From Archangiaceae bacterium (lineage in GTDB: Bacteria > Myxococcota > Myxococcia > Myxococcales > Myxococcaceae): a stretch of DNA of 32,548 nt. The notes under the pieces were generated by a model, which was not told where the DNA came from, did not search any database, and saw nothing but the letters and a program-made list of their open reading frames with translations. The stretch lies in contig JAACJQ010000269.1 of NCBI GenBank assembly GCA_016879935.1, positions 1-32,548 of the forward strand. The letters are read 5' to 3'. A program made the position numbers and the translations under genes. Below are positions 23,764 through 32,200 of this stretch, piece after piece (position 1 is the first letter of the stretch; each line of letters opens with the position of its first letter).

Positions 23764-26415
23764 ATGACCGCGATTCGTCCTGACCGCCCCCTCGTCGCCA
23801 GCACTCCTACGCAGCCGTCGGCTCCGGTGCAGAAGACCGAAACGACGACGCCCGTCTCTGCGCCGAACGCGGGCTGGGCGAGCCAGGGCCCCGTCGGCCG
23901 GCCACCCGTCAAAGAGCGCGCGCCCATCGAGGCCTCGCAGGTCGTCGCCGACGCGCAGGCGATTCATTCGGCCTTCTTCGGCGGCATGGGCGGCATCGGC
24001 ACCAACGAGGACAAGCTCTTTCAGGTGCTCGCCCAGCGCAGCCCGCAGCACCTCGGCGAAGTGAAGCGCGTCTACCAGGAGCACTTTCACCGCAGCCTCG
24101 ACGCCGACCTCTCGAGCGAGCTGAGCGGCCGCGAGCTGAGCCGCGCCACCGCGCTGATGGCGGGCGACGGCGTGCAGGGGCAGGTGGAGGCGCTGAAGTC
24201 GGCGACGTCGGGCTACTTCGGCACCAACACGAAGGAGCTGCTGTCGCTGCTCGAGAGCACGCCGCCGAGCGCGATGAAGAGCATCTCCGACCGCTTCGGT
24301 GCGCAGTTCGGCCCGCTCGACCAGGCGATTTCGCGTTCGCTGTCGGGCCCCGCGCGTGACGAGGCGCTTGCGCTGCTCAAGGGCAACCCTGCCGCCGCCA
24401 GCGCCGCGCACCTCGATGCCGCGTTGAATCTGAATCAGAAACCCGCCGAGGTGCTCGCGCGCCTCTCGCAGCTGCCGCCCGACGCGATGGCACAGGTGTC
24501 GAAGGCCTACGAAGCGCGCAAGGGCAAGCCGCTCGCGCAGGACCTCGCCGCGAAGCTCAAGGGCACCGACAAGGACATGGCCCTCGCGATGGTCGCGGGC
24601 GACACGCTGGGCCTCAAGGCCGCGAAGCTGACACACGCCGTCGAGGGCAAGTTCCTCGGGCTCGGCAAGGACGCGACGGGCGCGCTCGCGGTGCTCGAAG
24701 GGGTCTCGCCGCAAGAGCGCGGAGCGCTCCAGAAGACGTATCAGCAGAAGTACGGCACCAGCATCGAAGCCGATGTCGTGCAGCGCTTCGGTGGACGTGA
24801 AGGCGAGCGAATCAGCAAGGCGTTCGCGGGCAAGCTCGACGACGTCGACCGCATTCAGATTGCGCTCAAGGGCTTCGGCGCCGACGAGAAGGCCATCGAC
24901 TCGGTGCTCGGTGGGCGCTCGAAGGAAGACGTCGCGAAGTTGAAGGCCGACTTTCAGCAGCGCACCGGCACGTCGCTCGACGCCACCATCGAGAAGGAGC
25001 TCTCGGGCCGCGCGCGCTTCGAAGCGAAGCTGGCGCTGCAGGGCGCGCCGAGGACGCCAGAGGAGCAGCTCAGCCAGGCGCAGCAGCGACACGACTTCGA
25101 GCGCTCGGGTGGCTTCAACGCCGTCAGCCGCTTCGTGATGGACCGCGTGAGCGACTCCGGTGGCCGGCTCGACGAAGCGACGAAGGCGGCGCAGCAGGCG
25201 CTCGCTGCAGGCAAGAAAGATGGTCACCTCGACGCGGCGGAGCAGGCGCGCGTGGCCGAGCTCGTCGCGCGCTCGACGGGTGAAGCGAAGACGTACGTCG
25301 CGCAGAAGGCCACCGCCGCGCAGGCCGCGGGAACCGTCGCTGCCGTCGCGGCTACCGTCGCTACGGCAGGCGCTGGCGCTCCGCTGCTCGTCACCGCTGC
25401 TGCAGGTGCCGGCGCCTCGGTCGCTGCGCGCGGCGCGATGGAAGGCCGCGCGTACGCGAAGGACGATGCGATGCGTGACGCGGCGTCGGGCGTCATCTCG
25501 AGCCTCGGTGGCACGGCTGGCAGCGCGGTCGTCGGCAAGGCCGCCTCGACGGTGATGGGCAAGGTCGCACAGGAGGCCGTCTCGGGCGCAGTGTCGGGCC
25601 TCATTCAGGGCTCGGCCGACACGGCGCTGCGCGACGAGACGTGGAACGCAGGCCTCGCTGAAGGGCTCGCGTCGACGGGGCTCGCGGGCGGCAAGTCGGC
25701 GCTCCAGTCGGCGGCGATGGCGGGCGCGAAGGTGGTGGCGGGTGAAGTGAACCCGATGCGCCAGAACGTGGTGGCGACGAAGTTCCCCGGCGAGAAGGCG
25801 CCGGTCGACCTCTCGACCGTCAAGTCCGACGCTGCGACGAAGTCGGCCGCGAAGGCGATGCTCAAGGAGCAGGGCACCTTCGACACGCACGAGTCGATGG
25901 TGAAGTTCACGAAGAAGAACACGCCCGCCCTCGCGAAGGTCAGCACCGACGACCTCATCGGGCTGCGCGAGTACACGGCCAACGGCTACGTGAAGATGAA
26001 CGAAGGCCTGCGCGGCTCGAAGACGGCGCTGAAAGAGATGGCGCCCATCGTGAAGACGGCCGCCTCGGGGCTCAAGGCGATGCCTGAGGTGAAGGGCACC
26101 GTGTACCGCGGCGCGAACATGACGCCCGAGCGGCTCGCCGGGTACAAAGTCGGTGAGACCATCTCGGAGCGTGGCTTCACCAGCACCACCCAGAACAAGG
26201 CCATGGTGCTCGGCCAGACGCAGGAGCAGCTCTTCAACAAGAACACGATGTTCGTCATCAAATCGAAGGGCGGCGGCAAAGACGTGTCGATGCTGTCGCA
26301 GTTTCCCGACGAGAAAGAAGTGCTCTTCGCGCCAGGCACCGAGTTCAAGGTGCTCAAGAACGCCTTCGACAAGAAGCTCTCGAAGAACGTCATCTATCTC
26401 GAAGAGGTGCCGTGA
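23764..26415 (+). CDS. Annexin-repeat protein with C-terminal ADP-ribosyltransferase domain
   Basis: An 883-residue protein with no signal peptide. Residues about 66-430 form five annexin-like repeats. Repeats 1 and 5 keep a type II calcium site: GGIGTNEDK with Glu119 in SSELSG, and KGFGADEKA with Glu412 in KELSG, each 39 residues after the loop, as in animal annexins. Residues about 455-510 contain an acidic, EF-hand-like AGKKDGHLDAAE stretch, and about 520-650 are Ala/Gly-rich and hydrophobic. The C-terminus (about 700-883) matches R-S-E-class ADP-ribosyltransferases: Arg782 (TVYRGAN), Ser807 (GFTSTT) and the ExE pair Glu850/Glu852 (PDEKEVLFAPGTEF). ExE members usually modify arginine. The likely role is a toxin delivered to phospholipid membranes, but the secretion route is unknown. 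The next gene overlaps its stop by one base. Confidence 0.88.
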   Translation: MTAIRPDRPLVASTPTQPSAPVQKTETTTPVSAPNAGWASQGPVGRPPVKERAPIEASQVVADAQAIHSAFFGGMGGIGTNEDKLFQVLAQRSPQHLGEVKRVYQEHFHRSLDADLSSELSGRELSRATALMAGDGVQGQVEALKSATSGYFGTNTKELLSLLESTPPSAMKSISDRFGAQFGPLDQAISRSLSGPARDEALALLKGNPAAASAAHLDAALNLNQKPAEVLARLSQLPPDAMAQVSKAYEARKGKPLAQDLAAKLKGTDKDMALAMVAGDTLGLKAAKLTHAVEGKFLGLGKDATGALAVLEGVSPQERGALQKTYQQKYGTSIEADVVQRFGGREGERISKAFAGKLDDVDRIQIALKGFGADEKAIDSVLGGRSKEDVAKLKADFQQRTGTSLDATIEKELSGRARFEAKLALQGAPRTPEEQLSQAQQRHDFERSGGFNAVSRFVMDRVSDSGGRLDEATKAAQQALAAGKKDGHLDAAEQARVAELVARSTGEAKTYVAQKATAAQAAGTVAAVAATVATAGAGAPLLVTAAAGAGASVAARGAMEGRAYAKDDAMRDAASGVISSLGGTAGSAVVGKAASTVMGKVAQEAVSGAVSGLIQGSADTALRDETWNAGLAEGLASTGLAGGKSALQSAAMAGAKVVAGEVNPMRQNVVATKFPGEKAPVDLSTVKSDAATKSAAKAMLKEQGTFDTHESMVKFTKKNTPALAKVSTDDLIGLREYTANGYVKMNEGLRGSKTALKEMAPIVKTAASGLKAMPEVKGTVYRGANMTPERLAGYKVGETISERGFTSTTQNKAMVLGQTQEQLFNKNTMFVIKSKGGGKDVSMLSQFPDEKEVLFAPGTEFKVLKNAFDKKLSKNVIYLEEVP

Positions 26416-26630
26416 TGCCTTTGACCAAAGAAGAAGAGGCGTCGCTGGCCGAACTCGAGGCCGAGGTGGCGGCCGCGGTGCCGCCTGCTCCGAAGAACGT
26501 GCGGCCTGACCGGTTCACGGGCTTCGCGGTCGGGCAGCGTGACGACGGCACCATGTTTCCCCTCCCGCCGGACACCGACGACGACGACGAGAAGCCCGCT
26601 CCTGCACCGGCGCCTGCGAAGAAGCGCTGA
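26415..26630 (+). CDS. Small acidic protein coupled to the annexin-ADP-ribosyltransferase gene (possible immunity protein)
   Basis: A 71-residue acidic protein, MPLTKEEEASLAELEAEVAA followed by a Pro-rich middle with FTGFAVGQRDDGTMFPLPPD, a D/E run and a Lys-ended PAPAPAKK tail. No family is recognised and the ends look disordered. Its ATG shares one base with the upstream stop (TGATG); a GTG at 26412 would also work. This coupling to a putative toxin gene, and its acidity, make an immunity or chaperone role possible, as in polymorphic-toxin loci, but nothing in the sequence proves it. The stop directly abuts the stop of the convergent gene. Confidence 0.65.
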   Translation: MPLTKEEEASLAELEAEVAAAVPPAPKNVRPDRFTGFAVGQRDDGTMFPLPPDTDDDDEKPAPAPAPAKKR

Positions 26631-29126
26631 TCAGGGAAACACGTGCAGGAACGCGGCGTCGACGGCGACGACCAGGCTTCCGTCTGACAACGCGACGAGG
26701 TCGAGCGGTGTGTCGCTGAACGTCATCAGCGTCGTGACCTGACCATTGCGGAGCTGTCGCAGCTGATTCTTCGCGCCGAGGAACGACACCGTTCCATCGG
26801 GAGCGACCGTCAGCTTCTGCATCGTGGTGATGCCGGCGGTGAGCGCGGGACCATCGCTGTCGGTCGTCTTCGTGACGTCGCCAGCGACGGGCGTGAACGA
26901 CTCGTCGGCTTCGACCCGGAAGAGCTGGCGCGGCTCGGTGGCGAAGCCGCCATCGTTCGGGTCGCGCGCCGCGAAGACGTACCAGACGCCTGCCTGGCCT
27001 GGCGCCGAGGCCTGGGCATTCATCAGCCCGGGAATGCGGCGAACGCCGCCGTCGGCCGAGAGCTCCTGAAACCAGAACTGGGCGCCGCGCAGCACTGAAC
27101 CGTTCGACTGGAGCTGCCCCAGGTTGGGAACGGAAGACGAGAACCGCCTCACGAGCGTGCCCGACGGCTCCAGCACCGTGACGAGCCCGACGTTGTCGTC
27201 CCGATGCATCCACAACTGGCCCTGGTGAAACGCGAGGCTGGTCTGAAACGAGAGCCCTGCGTCGACGGTCTCGAGCGAGGCGCGGCTGCCGTTGGGGCTG
27301 AGGCGAAGCAGCCGGGCGCGATTGAGTGAGGGCGTGGTGTCGAGAAAGAAGACGCCGTCGGGCGCCGGGCTCAGGCTCTGTGGCCAGGCAGTGCGCCCGG
27401 CGTCACGGTCTCCATCGACCATGCGCCGGTCGGGGAGCGGCCCGGCGACGACGCGCGCTCCAGCGGCGGTGACCGCGATGACAGACTCGCCGCCGCCGAC
27501 CATCACGGTGCGGTCGCCGTCGAACGTCGCCGCGTTGATGCACGAGGGTGGCTGCACGGTCACCCGCCCGGCGTCGCTCTCGAACGTCACACGACAGGGC
27601 TCGTGAGTGATGGTCGCGCTGGTGCTCTGCCAGCGCATGTATTCGTTGGAGGGCACGATGGAGACGCCAGCATCGGTCCACGTGAGCCGGTAGGCGTATG
27701 ACGCCCGCGAGGGGTCGTTGAGGGTGACCCACGCCGTCAAGGGTTCACCCGGCGCGACGCCAGAGCTGTACACGAACCACACCTCATTCGGCCCTGCGTC
27801 GATGGCGGGCAGCTGCCTGAGGTCGAACGACTGCAACGTGCGCACGGAGCCGGTGCCGCTGACTTCACGAACGAGCAGCGGCGAGAGCGCGGTCGTGTCG
27901 CGCGGCACCTGCACCCAGCGTGCGCCCGAGCCGCCGGGCGTGAGCGGCGAGCTCACTGAGAGACGCGCGGCGGCGCCGATGCCGTCGAGCGCTCCGCCAG
28001 CGTCGGGTCTGCCTGCGAGCGTGGTGACCGCTCCGCGGGTCGAGACGAGGCGAATGGTCGTGCCGTCTCCGAGGAAGAAGAGGCCCGGCGTGTTGGAGGT
28101 CGCGAGTGAAGCGCGCGCGCCGAGGCTGGCGTTGGCGCCGACGCCGTCGACGATGCCCGCGCTCGGTGAGCGCCCCGCGAGGGTGGTGACGTTGCCGCGG
28201 CGCACCTGTCGAATGCGGGCGTCGTCGACGACGAGCACGTCTTCGCCCTGCACCGCGATGGAGGCGACGGCGTTGAATCGCGCATCGTCGGCGCGCCCGT
28301 CGACGAAGCCACGGCCAGCGGGCACGCCGACGAGCACGTCAGCGCACGCCTGGCTCTTCGGTGGCGTTCGCTGCACGCACGAGCCGGAGATGCAGATGAG
28401 CGCCGTCGTGCAGGAGCGTTCTCCGCACGCGGTGCCATCGGGGACCTCGGCGAGACCGCAGCCCGCGTCACGGGAGCACGTCGGCACGAGGCATGGGTTG
28501 GTCGAGCCGGGGCAGTACGGCGTGCCGTCGACGTGTCCACAGCCGAGGTCGGAGCAGACGTCGAGCGTGCAGGGGTCTGCGTCATCGCAGGTGACGGTGG
28601 TGCCGCGACATTCACCCGCCACGCACGAGGCGCGCGAGAAGCACGAGAGCGGGCTGGTGCACGGCGTGTCATCGGCGACCGGTGTCTCGACGCAGCCACG
28701 CGCGCTCAGCTCGAAGCGGCTGGTGACGCAGGGCGAGCTGGCTTGACAGTCGGGAACGGCGAGGCCGCGGCCGGTGAGCGCGATGGAGAACGTCTGCTGG
28801 AGCGCGATGTCGACGAGCTCGAGCGTTCCTTCGGTGATTCCCACCGTGGTGGGGCGGAAGGTGATGGCGACGTCGGCCGCTTCGCTGCCGGGCAGTTGCA
28901 GCTGGTCTGGCACCTCGAACGGGCCGGTGACGGAGAGGCGGACCTCACGCGTCGACTTTCCCGGAACGGTGAGGCTGAGCGCGCGCTGAGACGTGAAGCC
29001 GATGAAGGTGTCGTCGAAGACGATGGGTTGGGTGGAGACGCCGAGCGGCTCGAGATCGACGCCCGAGACTCCGCCCTGCCTGCAGCCGGCTGCGGCCAGC
29101 AGCAGCGCCAGCGTGAATCGTCTCAT
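26631..29126 (-). CDS. Cys-rich lipoprotein with NHL/beta-propeller-like C-terminal half
   Basis: An 831-residue predicted lipoprotein (MRRFTLALLLAAAGC, Cys15). Residues about 20-115 resemble an ASH/HYDIN-type Ig domain (QPIVFDDTFIGFTSQRALSL, ITFRPTTVGITEGTLEL). Residues about 125-265 are Cys-rich with short knots such as CDDADPCTLDVCSDLGCGH and C-x-x-G-x-C pairs, like those in other myxobacterial surface proteins. The remainder has repeated strands (VLVVDDARIRQVRRGNVTTL, AGRSPSAGIVDGVGANASLG, IRLVSTRGAVTTLAGR) typical of NHL repeats, so a beta-propeller is likely. ATG 29126 is chosen for the lipobox and the GAGGGT ribosome site; the open frame extends to 29279. The function is unknown, perhaps surface binding. 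It lies 74 bases downstream of the ADAM-like gene on the same strand. Confidence 0.85.
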   Translation of the reverse strand: MRRFTLALLLAAAGCRQGGVSGVDLEPLGVSTQPIVFDDTFIGFTSQRALSLTVPGKSTREVRLSVTGPFEVPDQLQLPGSEAADVAITFRPTTVGITEGTLELVDIALQQTFSIALTGRGLAVPDCQASSPCVTSRFELSARGCVETPVADDTPCTSPLSCFSRASCVAGECRGTTVTCDDADPCTLDVCSDLGCGHVDGTPYCPGSTNPCLVPTCSRDAGCGLAEVPDGTACGERSCTTALICISGSCVQRTPPKSQACADVLVGVPAGRGFVDGRADDARFNAVASIAVQGEDVLVVDDARIRQVRRGNVTTLAGRSPSAGIVDGVGANASLGARASLATSNTPGLFFLGDGTTIRLVSTRGAVTTLAGRPDAGGALDGIGAAARLSVSSPLTPGGSGARWVQVPRDTTALSPLLVREVSGTGSVRTLQSFDLRQLPAIDAGPNEVWFVYSSGVAPGEPLTAWVTLNDPSRASYAYRLTWTDAGVSIVPSNEYMRWQSTSATITHEPCRVTFESDAGRVTVQPPSCINAATFDGDRTVMVGGGESVIAVTAAGARVVAGPLPDRRMVDGDRDAGRTAWPQSLSPAPDGVFFLDTTPSLNRARLLRLSPNGSRASLETVDAGLSFQTSLAFHQGQLWMHRDDNVGLVTVLEPSGTLVRRFSSSVPNLGQLQSNGSVLRGAQFWFQELSADGGVRRIPGLMNAQASAPGQAGVWYVFAARDPNDGGFATEPRQLFRVEADESFTPVAGDVTKTTDSDGPALTAGITTMQKLTVAPDGTVSFLGAKNQLRQLRNGQVTTLMTFSDTPLDLVALSDGSLVVAVDAAFLHVFP

Positions 29127-29200
29127 GTGCAAGACCCTCGCGCGGGGGACGGAAAGTGCCGGGCGGATTTTGCGTGAAGACATCGTGCTGCTGCGCTGAT

Positions 29201-32200
29201 TCAGGACCGGCGGCGTCGGGCCAGTCGGAGTGTGACCAGCCCGAGCAACCATGCGGTCGAGGTGTCGAACGCGCTGCACGAGCAGCCGACCGAGCCGGTC
29301 GCTCCAGCTTCGCCACCACCCGCGTCTCCGCCGGCAGAGGACGAGCCCCCCGCGCTTCCTCCTGCGCTCGCCGCTCCACCGCCGGTTGCCTCACCGCCGG
29401 CGGTCGCGGATCCGCCTGCAGTCGCGGCTCCACCGCCCGCCGCCTCGCCGCCGCCTGTCGCATCGCCACCTGCCGTCGCGGATCCACCAGCGGTCGCCGA
29501 TCCACCAGCCGTCGCGGATCCACCAGCCGTCGCGGATCCACCTGCCGTCGTGGATCCACCCGCCGTCGCGGATCCACCAGCCGTCGCGGATCCACCCGCC
29601 GATGCGGATCCACCAGCCGTCGCGGATCCACCGCCCGCGCTTCCTCCACCCGCGCCAGCGTCGACGCAGCCCGTTCCGATACAGCTCATCGTCGTCGTCG
29701 GCTTCGGCTGCGTGCAGAGCGTCTCAGCCACCGGAGTCGTCGAGCCTGTCTGAACGCACGTCACCGGGCGCGTCTGCGTTCCACTCCCGCATGTCGCGGA
29801 GCACACGCCAAAGCTGCCCACCAACCAGTCGAACGTCGCGCACGCCTGCGGGTTGCACGTCTGTGACGTCGCCGGCTTAGTCCCTGCGGTCGCGCACTGC
29901 GAGTCGGCAACGGTCGCCATGGTCGGCTGCTCCACGCACGTCACCGTGCGCGTCTGCGTTCCACCACCGCACGCCACCGAGCAGGTACTGAACGCACTGC
30001 TCACCCATTGATACGTGCACGCCTGCAGATTGCAGCTCTGCGACGTGGCCGGCTTCGCCCCAGCGCCCGAACACTGCGCATCGGCCGCCGTCGTCATCGA
30101 CGTCAGCTCACGGCACGTCACCGTGCGCGTCTGCGTGCCCGGGCCGCACACCGTCGAGCACGTGCTGAATGCGCTCGTCACCCACTGGTAGTTGCATGCC
30201 TGGGTCGCGCACGTCTGTGACGTCGCCGGCTTCGCTCCTGCGCCCGCGCAGAGGGCATCACCAACGGGCGTCATCGACGACTGCTCCACGCACGTCACCG
30301 AGCGCGTCTGCGTTCCACCGCCGCAGGTGGCGGAACACGTCCCGAACGGCGAGCTCACCCACTGGTAGTTGCACGCCTGGGTTCCACACGTCTGGCTCGT
30401 GGGCGGCTTCGGCCCGCTCCCACTGCAGAGCCCATCGGCCACCACGGTCGACGAGGTCTGGTCGAAGCACACGACGGTGCGCGTCTGGGTACCGCCGCCA
30501 CAGAGCGCGGAGCAGGTGCCGAACGCGCCCGACTGCCACACATACGCCGGGCACGCCTGCGTGTTGCACGCCTGGGACGTCGCGGGCTTCACGCCGGCGC
30601 ACGACGCGTCAGGTGTGAGCCGGTTCAGGTTGTCGAGGCACACCACCCTGCGCGTCTGCGTGCCTCCACCACACGTCGCCGAGCAGGTGCCGAACGGCCC
30701 CGTCTGGAACGAGAACGTGCGCGCCGGGTCGATGGTGTTGCTGGGCACGCACGCCTGGTTCACGCACTGGCCGGTAGCGCTGCAGCTCACGCCGTTCGCG
30801 ACGAGCACACTGCCCGGCGAGGCGGCGAACGATGTACAGGAATTGGGGTTGTTGTTCGTTCCGCAATACAGAACGTTGCAGAAGTTGCCGTTGTTGAACG
30901 AGGCCTGGAGCGCGCAGGCGGTCACGCCCGTGACGGAGAAGTTCGCGGCGACGTCGCGGCACTGGTCGAGGTGGCTGACGCACTGCCCGAGGTAGCACTT
31001 GCCTCCGGTCGGCGAGTTCCCGTCGTTGCAGGTGGTGCCAGCGGTGACGCTGAGCGACGGCGGGCAGTACGGGCTGAGCGTGTTGCAGACCGCGCCCTGG
31101 TCACAGGCGCTCACCGCTGCCCGGCAGGTGCGGGCCGTCGTCGCGAGCTGGCAGGAATCACAGCAGCCATCGAGTGTCGCGCAGGTGGCGCCGGCGACGA
31201 GCTGACAGGTCGCGCCGTTGCAGCAGGGGTCGTTCACCGTGCAGTTCGTGTCACCGCAATCGCAGCGCTCGCCGGCCTGCACGATGCCGTCTCCGCAGCG
31301 CGGGGAGACGAACGTCGTGGGCAGGTTGTCGAGGCAGGTCTGCTGCGAGCTCGAGAGCCAGGCGGCGAAGTTCGTCTGACTGCACGACGAGAAGGTCGTC
31401 GGTTGCGAGCCACAGTTCGAGCACGCCACCGCCGCCATGACGTAGGCCGCGTTGTCGCACGCCGTGCCCGTCGCGCCCGTGTCGTGCTGCATGCCCATGT
31501 TGTGGCCGAGCTCGTGCGCCAGCGTGTTGCCGTGAACCGCCGTGTTGAACGTGTGCTGGGTGACGGTGCCGCTGTCGGTGCCGCACATGGTGCCCACGCC
31601 CGCGAGCCCGATGGTGGAGCCGTCGAAGTCGAGCGCGGTGAGCAGCGAGCGCGAGTCGCCCGTCAGCGCCAGCGGTGAGCCCGAGGTGTTGAGCCACGTC
31701 TTGAAGTTGGCGAGCAGCGCCGACGAGTTCGTCGTCGAGGTGAAGGGCATCGACGTGGAGAAGATGACGACGCTCTTCACGGTGAGGGCCATGACGGGGT
31801 TGAGCGCGCCACGGCGGTAGTCGGAGTCGGCGACGTTGGCGATTTCGAGCACGCGCAGCTGGGTGTTCACGCCGTTGGCAGTGGCGAAGGTGGTGTCGGC
31901 GAAGGCGGCGAGCTCGAGGTACTTCGTCGGAGACAGCAGCGCTGCGTGGGTGACGCCCGTTGGAGCTGGTGTTCGCGTGACGGCCGAGCGCACCGGGGCT
32001 TGCGGCTCGCGCTCCGCGGGACGAACGAGCACCTCGTTGGCCGTCGCTCCGGGCTCCACCGACCACGCCACGCCCTCGAGCACGACGATGCCGCGCAGCC
32101 CGTCGCAGGTGCTGAGCGCGGCCCACGAGTTCTGCGTCGGCGCGCCGGAGCGCGGTCGCACGTCACCGTCGTAGAAGCAGTCGGTGCGCACCTCGCGCTC

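Noticed and set aside
23671..25890. A 739-codon minus-strand open frame
   Set aside because: It is antisense to the annexin-ADP-ribosyltransferase gene with mirror-frame composition and no domain.
29370..29640. Possible CRISPR-like array of short repeats
   Set aside because: The units are contiguous 18-mers with no spacers and lie in frame within a protein.
29232..29753. Plus-strand Pro/Ala/Val repeat protein (VADPPA units)
   Set aside because: It is the complement of the TAGGSA linker of the ADAM-like protein. The minus frame has full domain support, and the plus frame has no ribosome site or extension.
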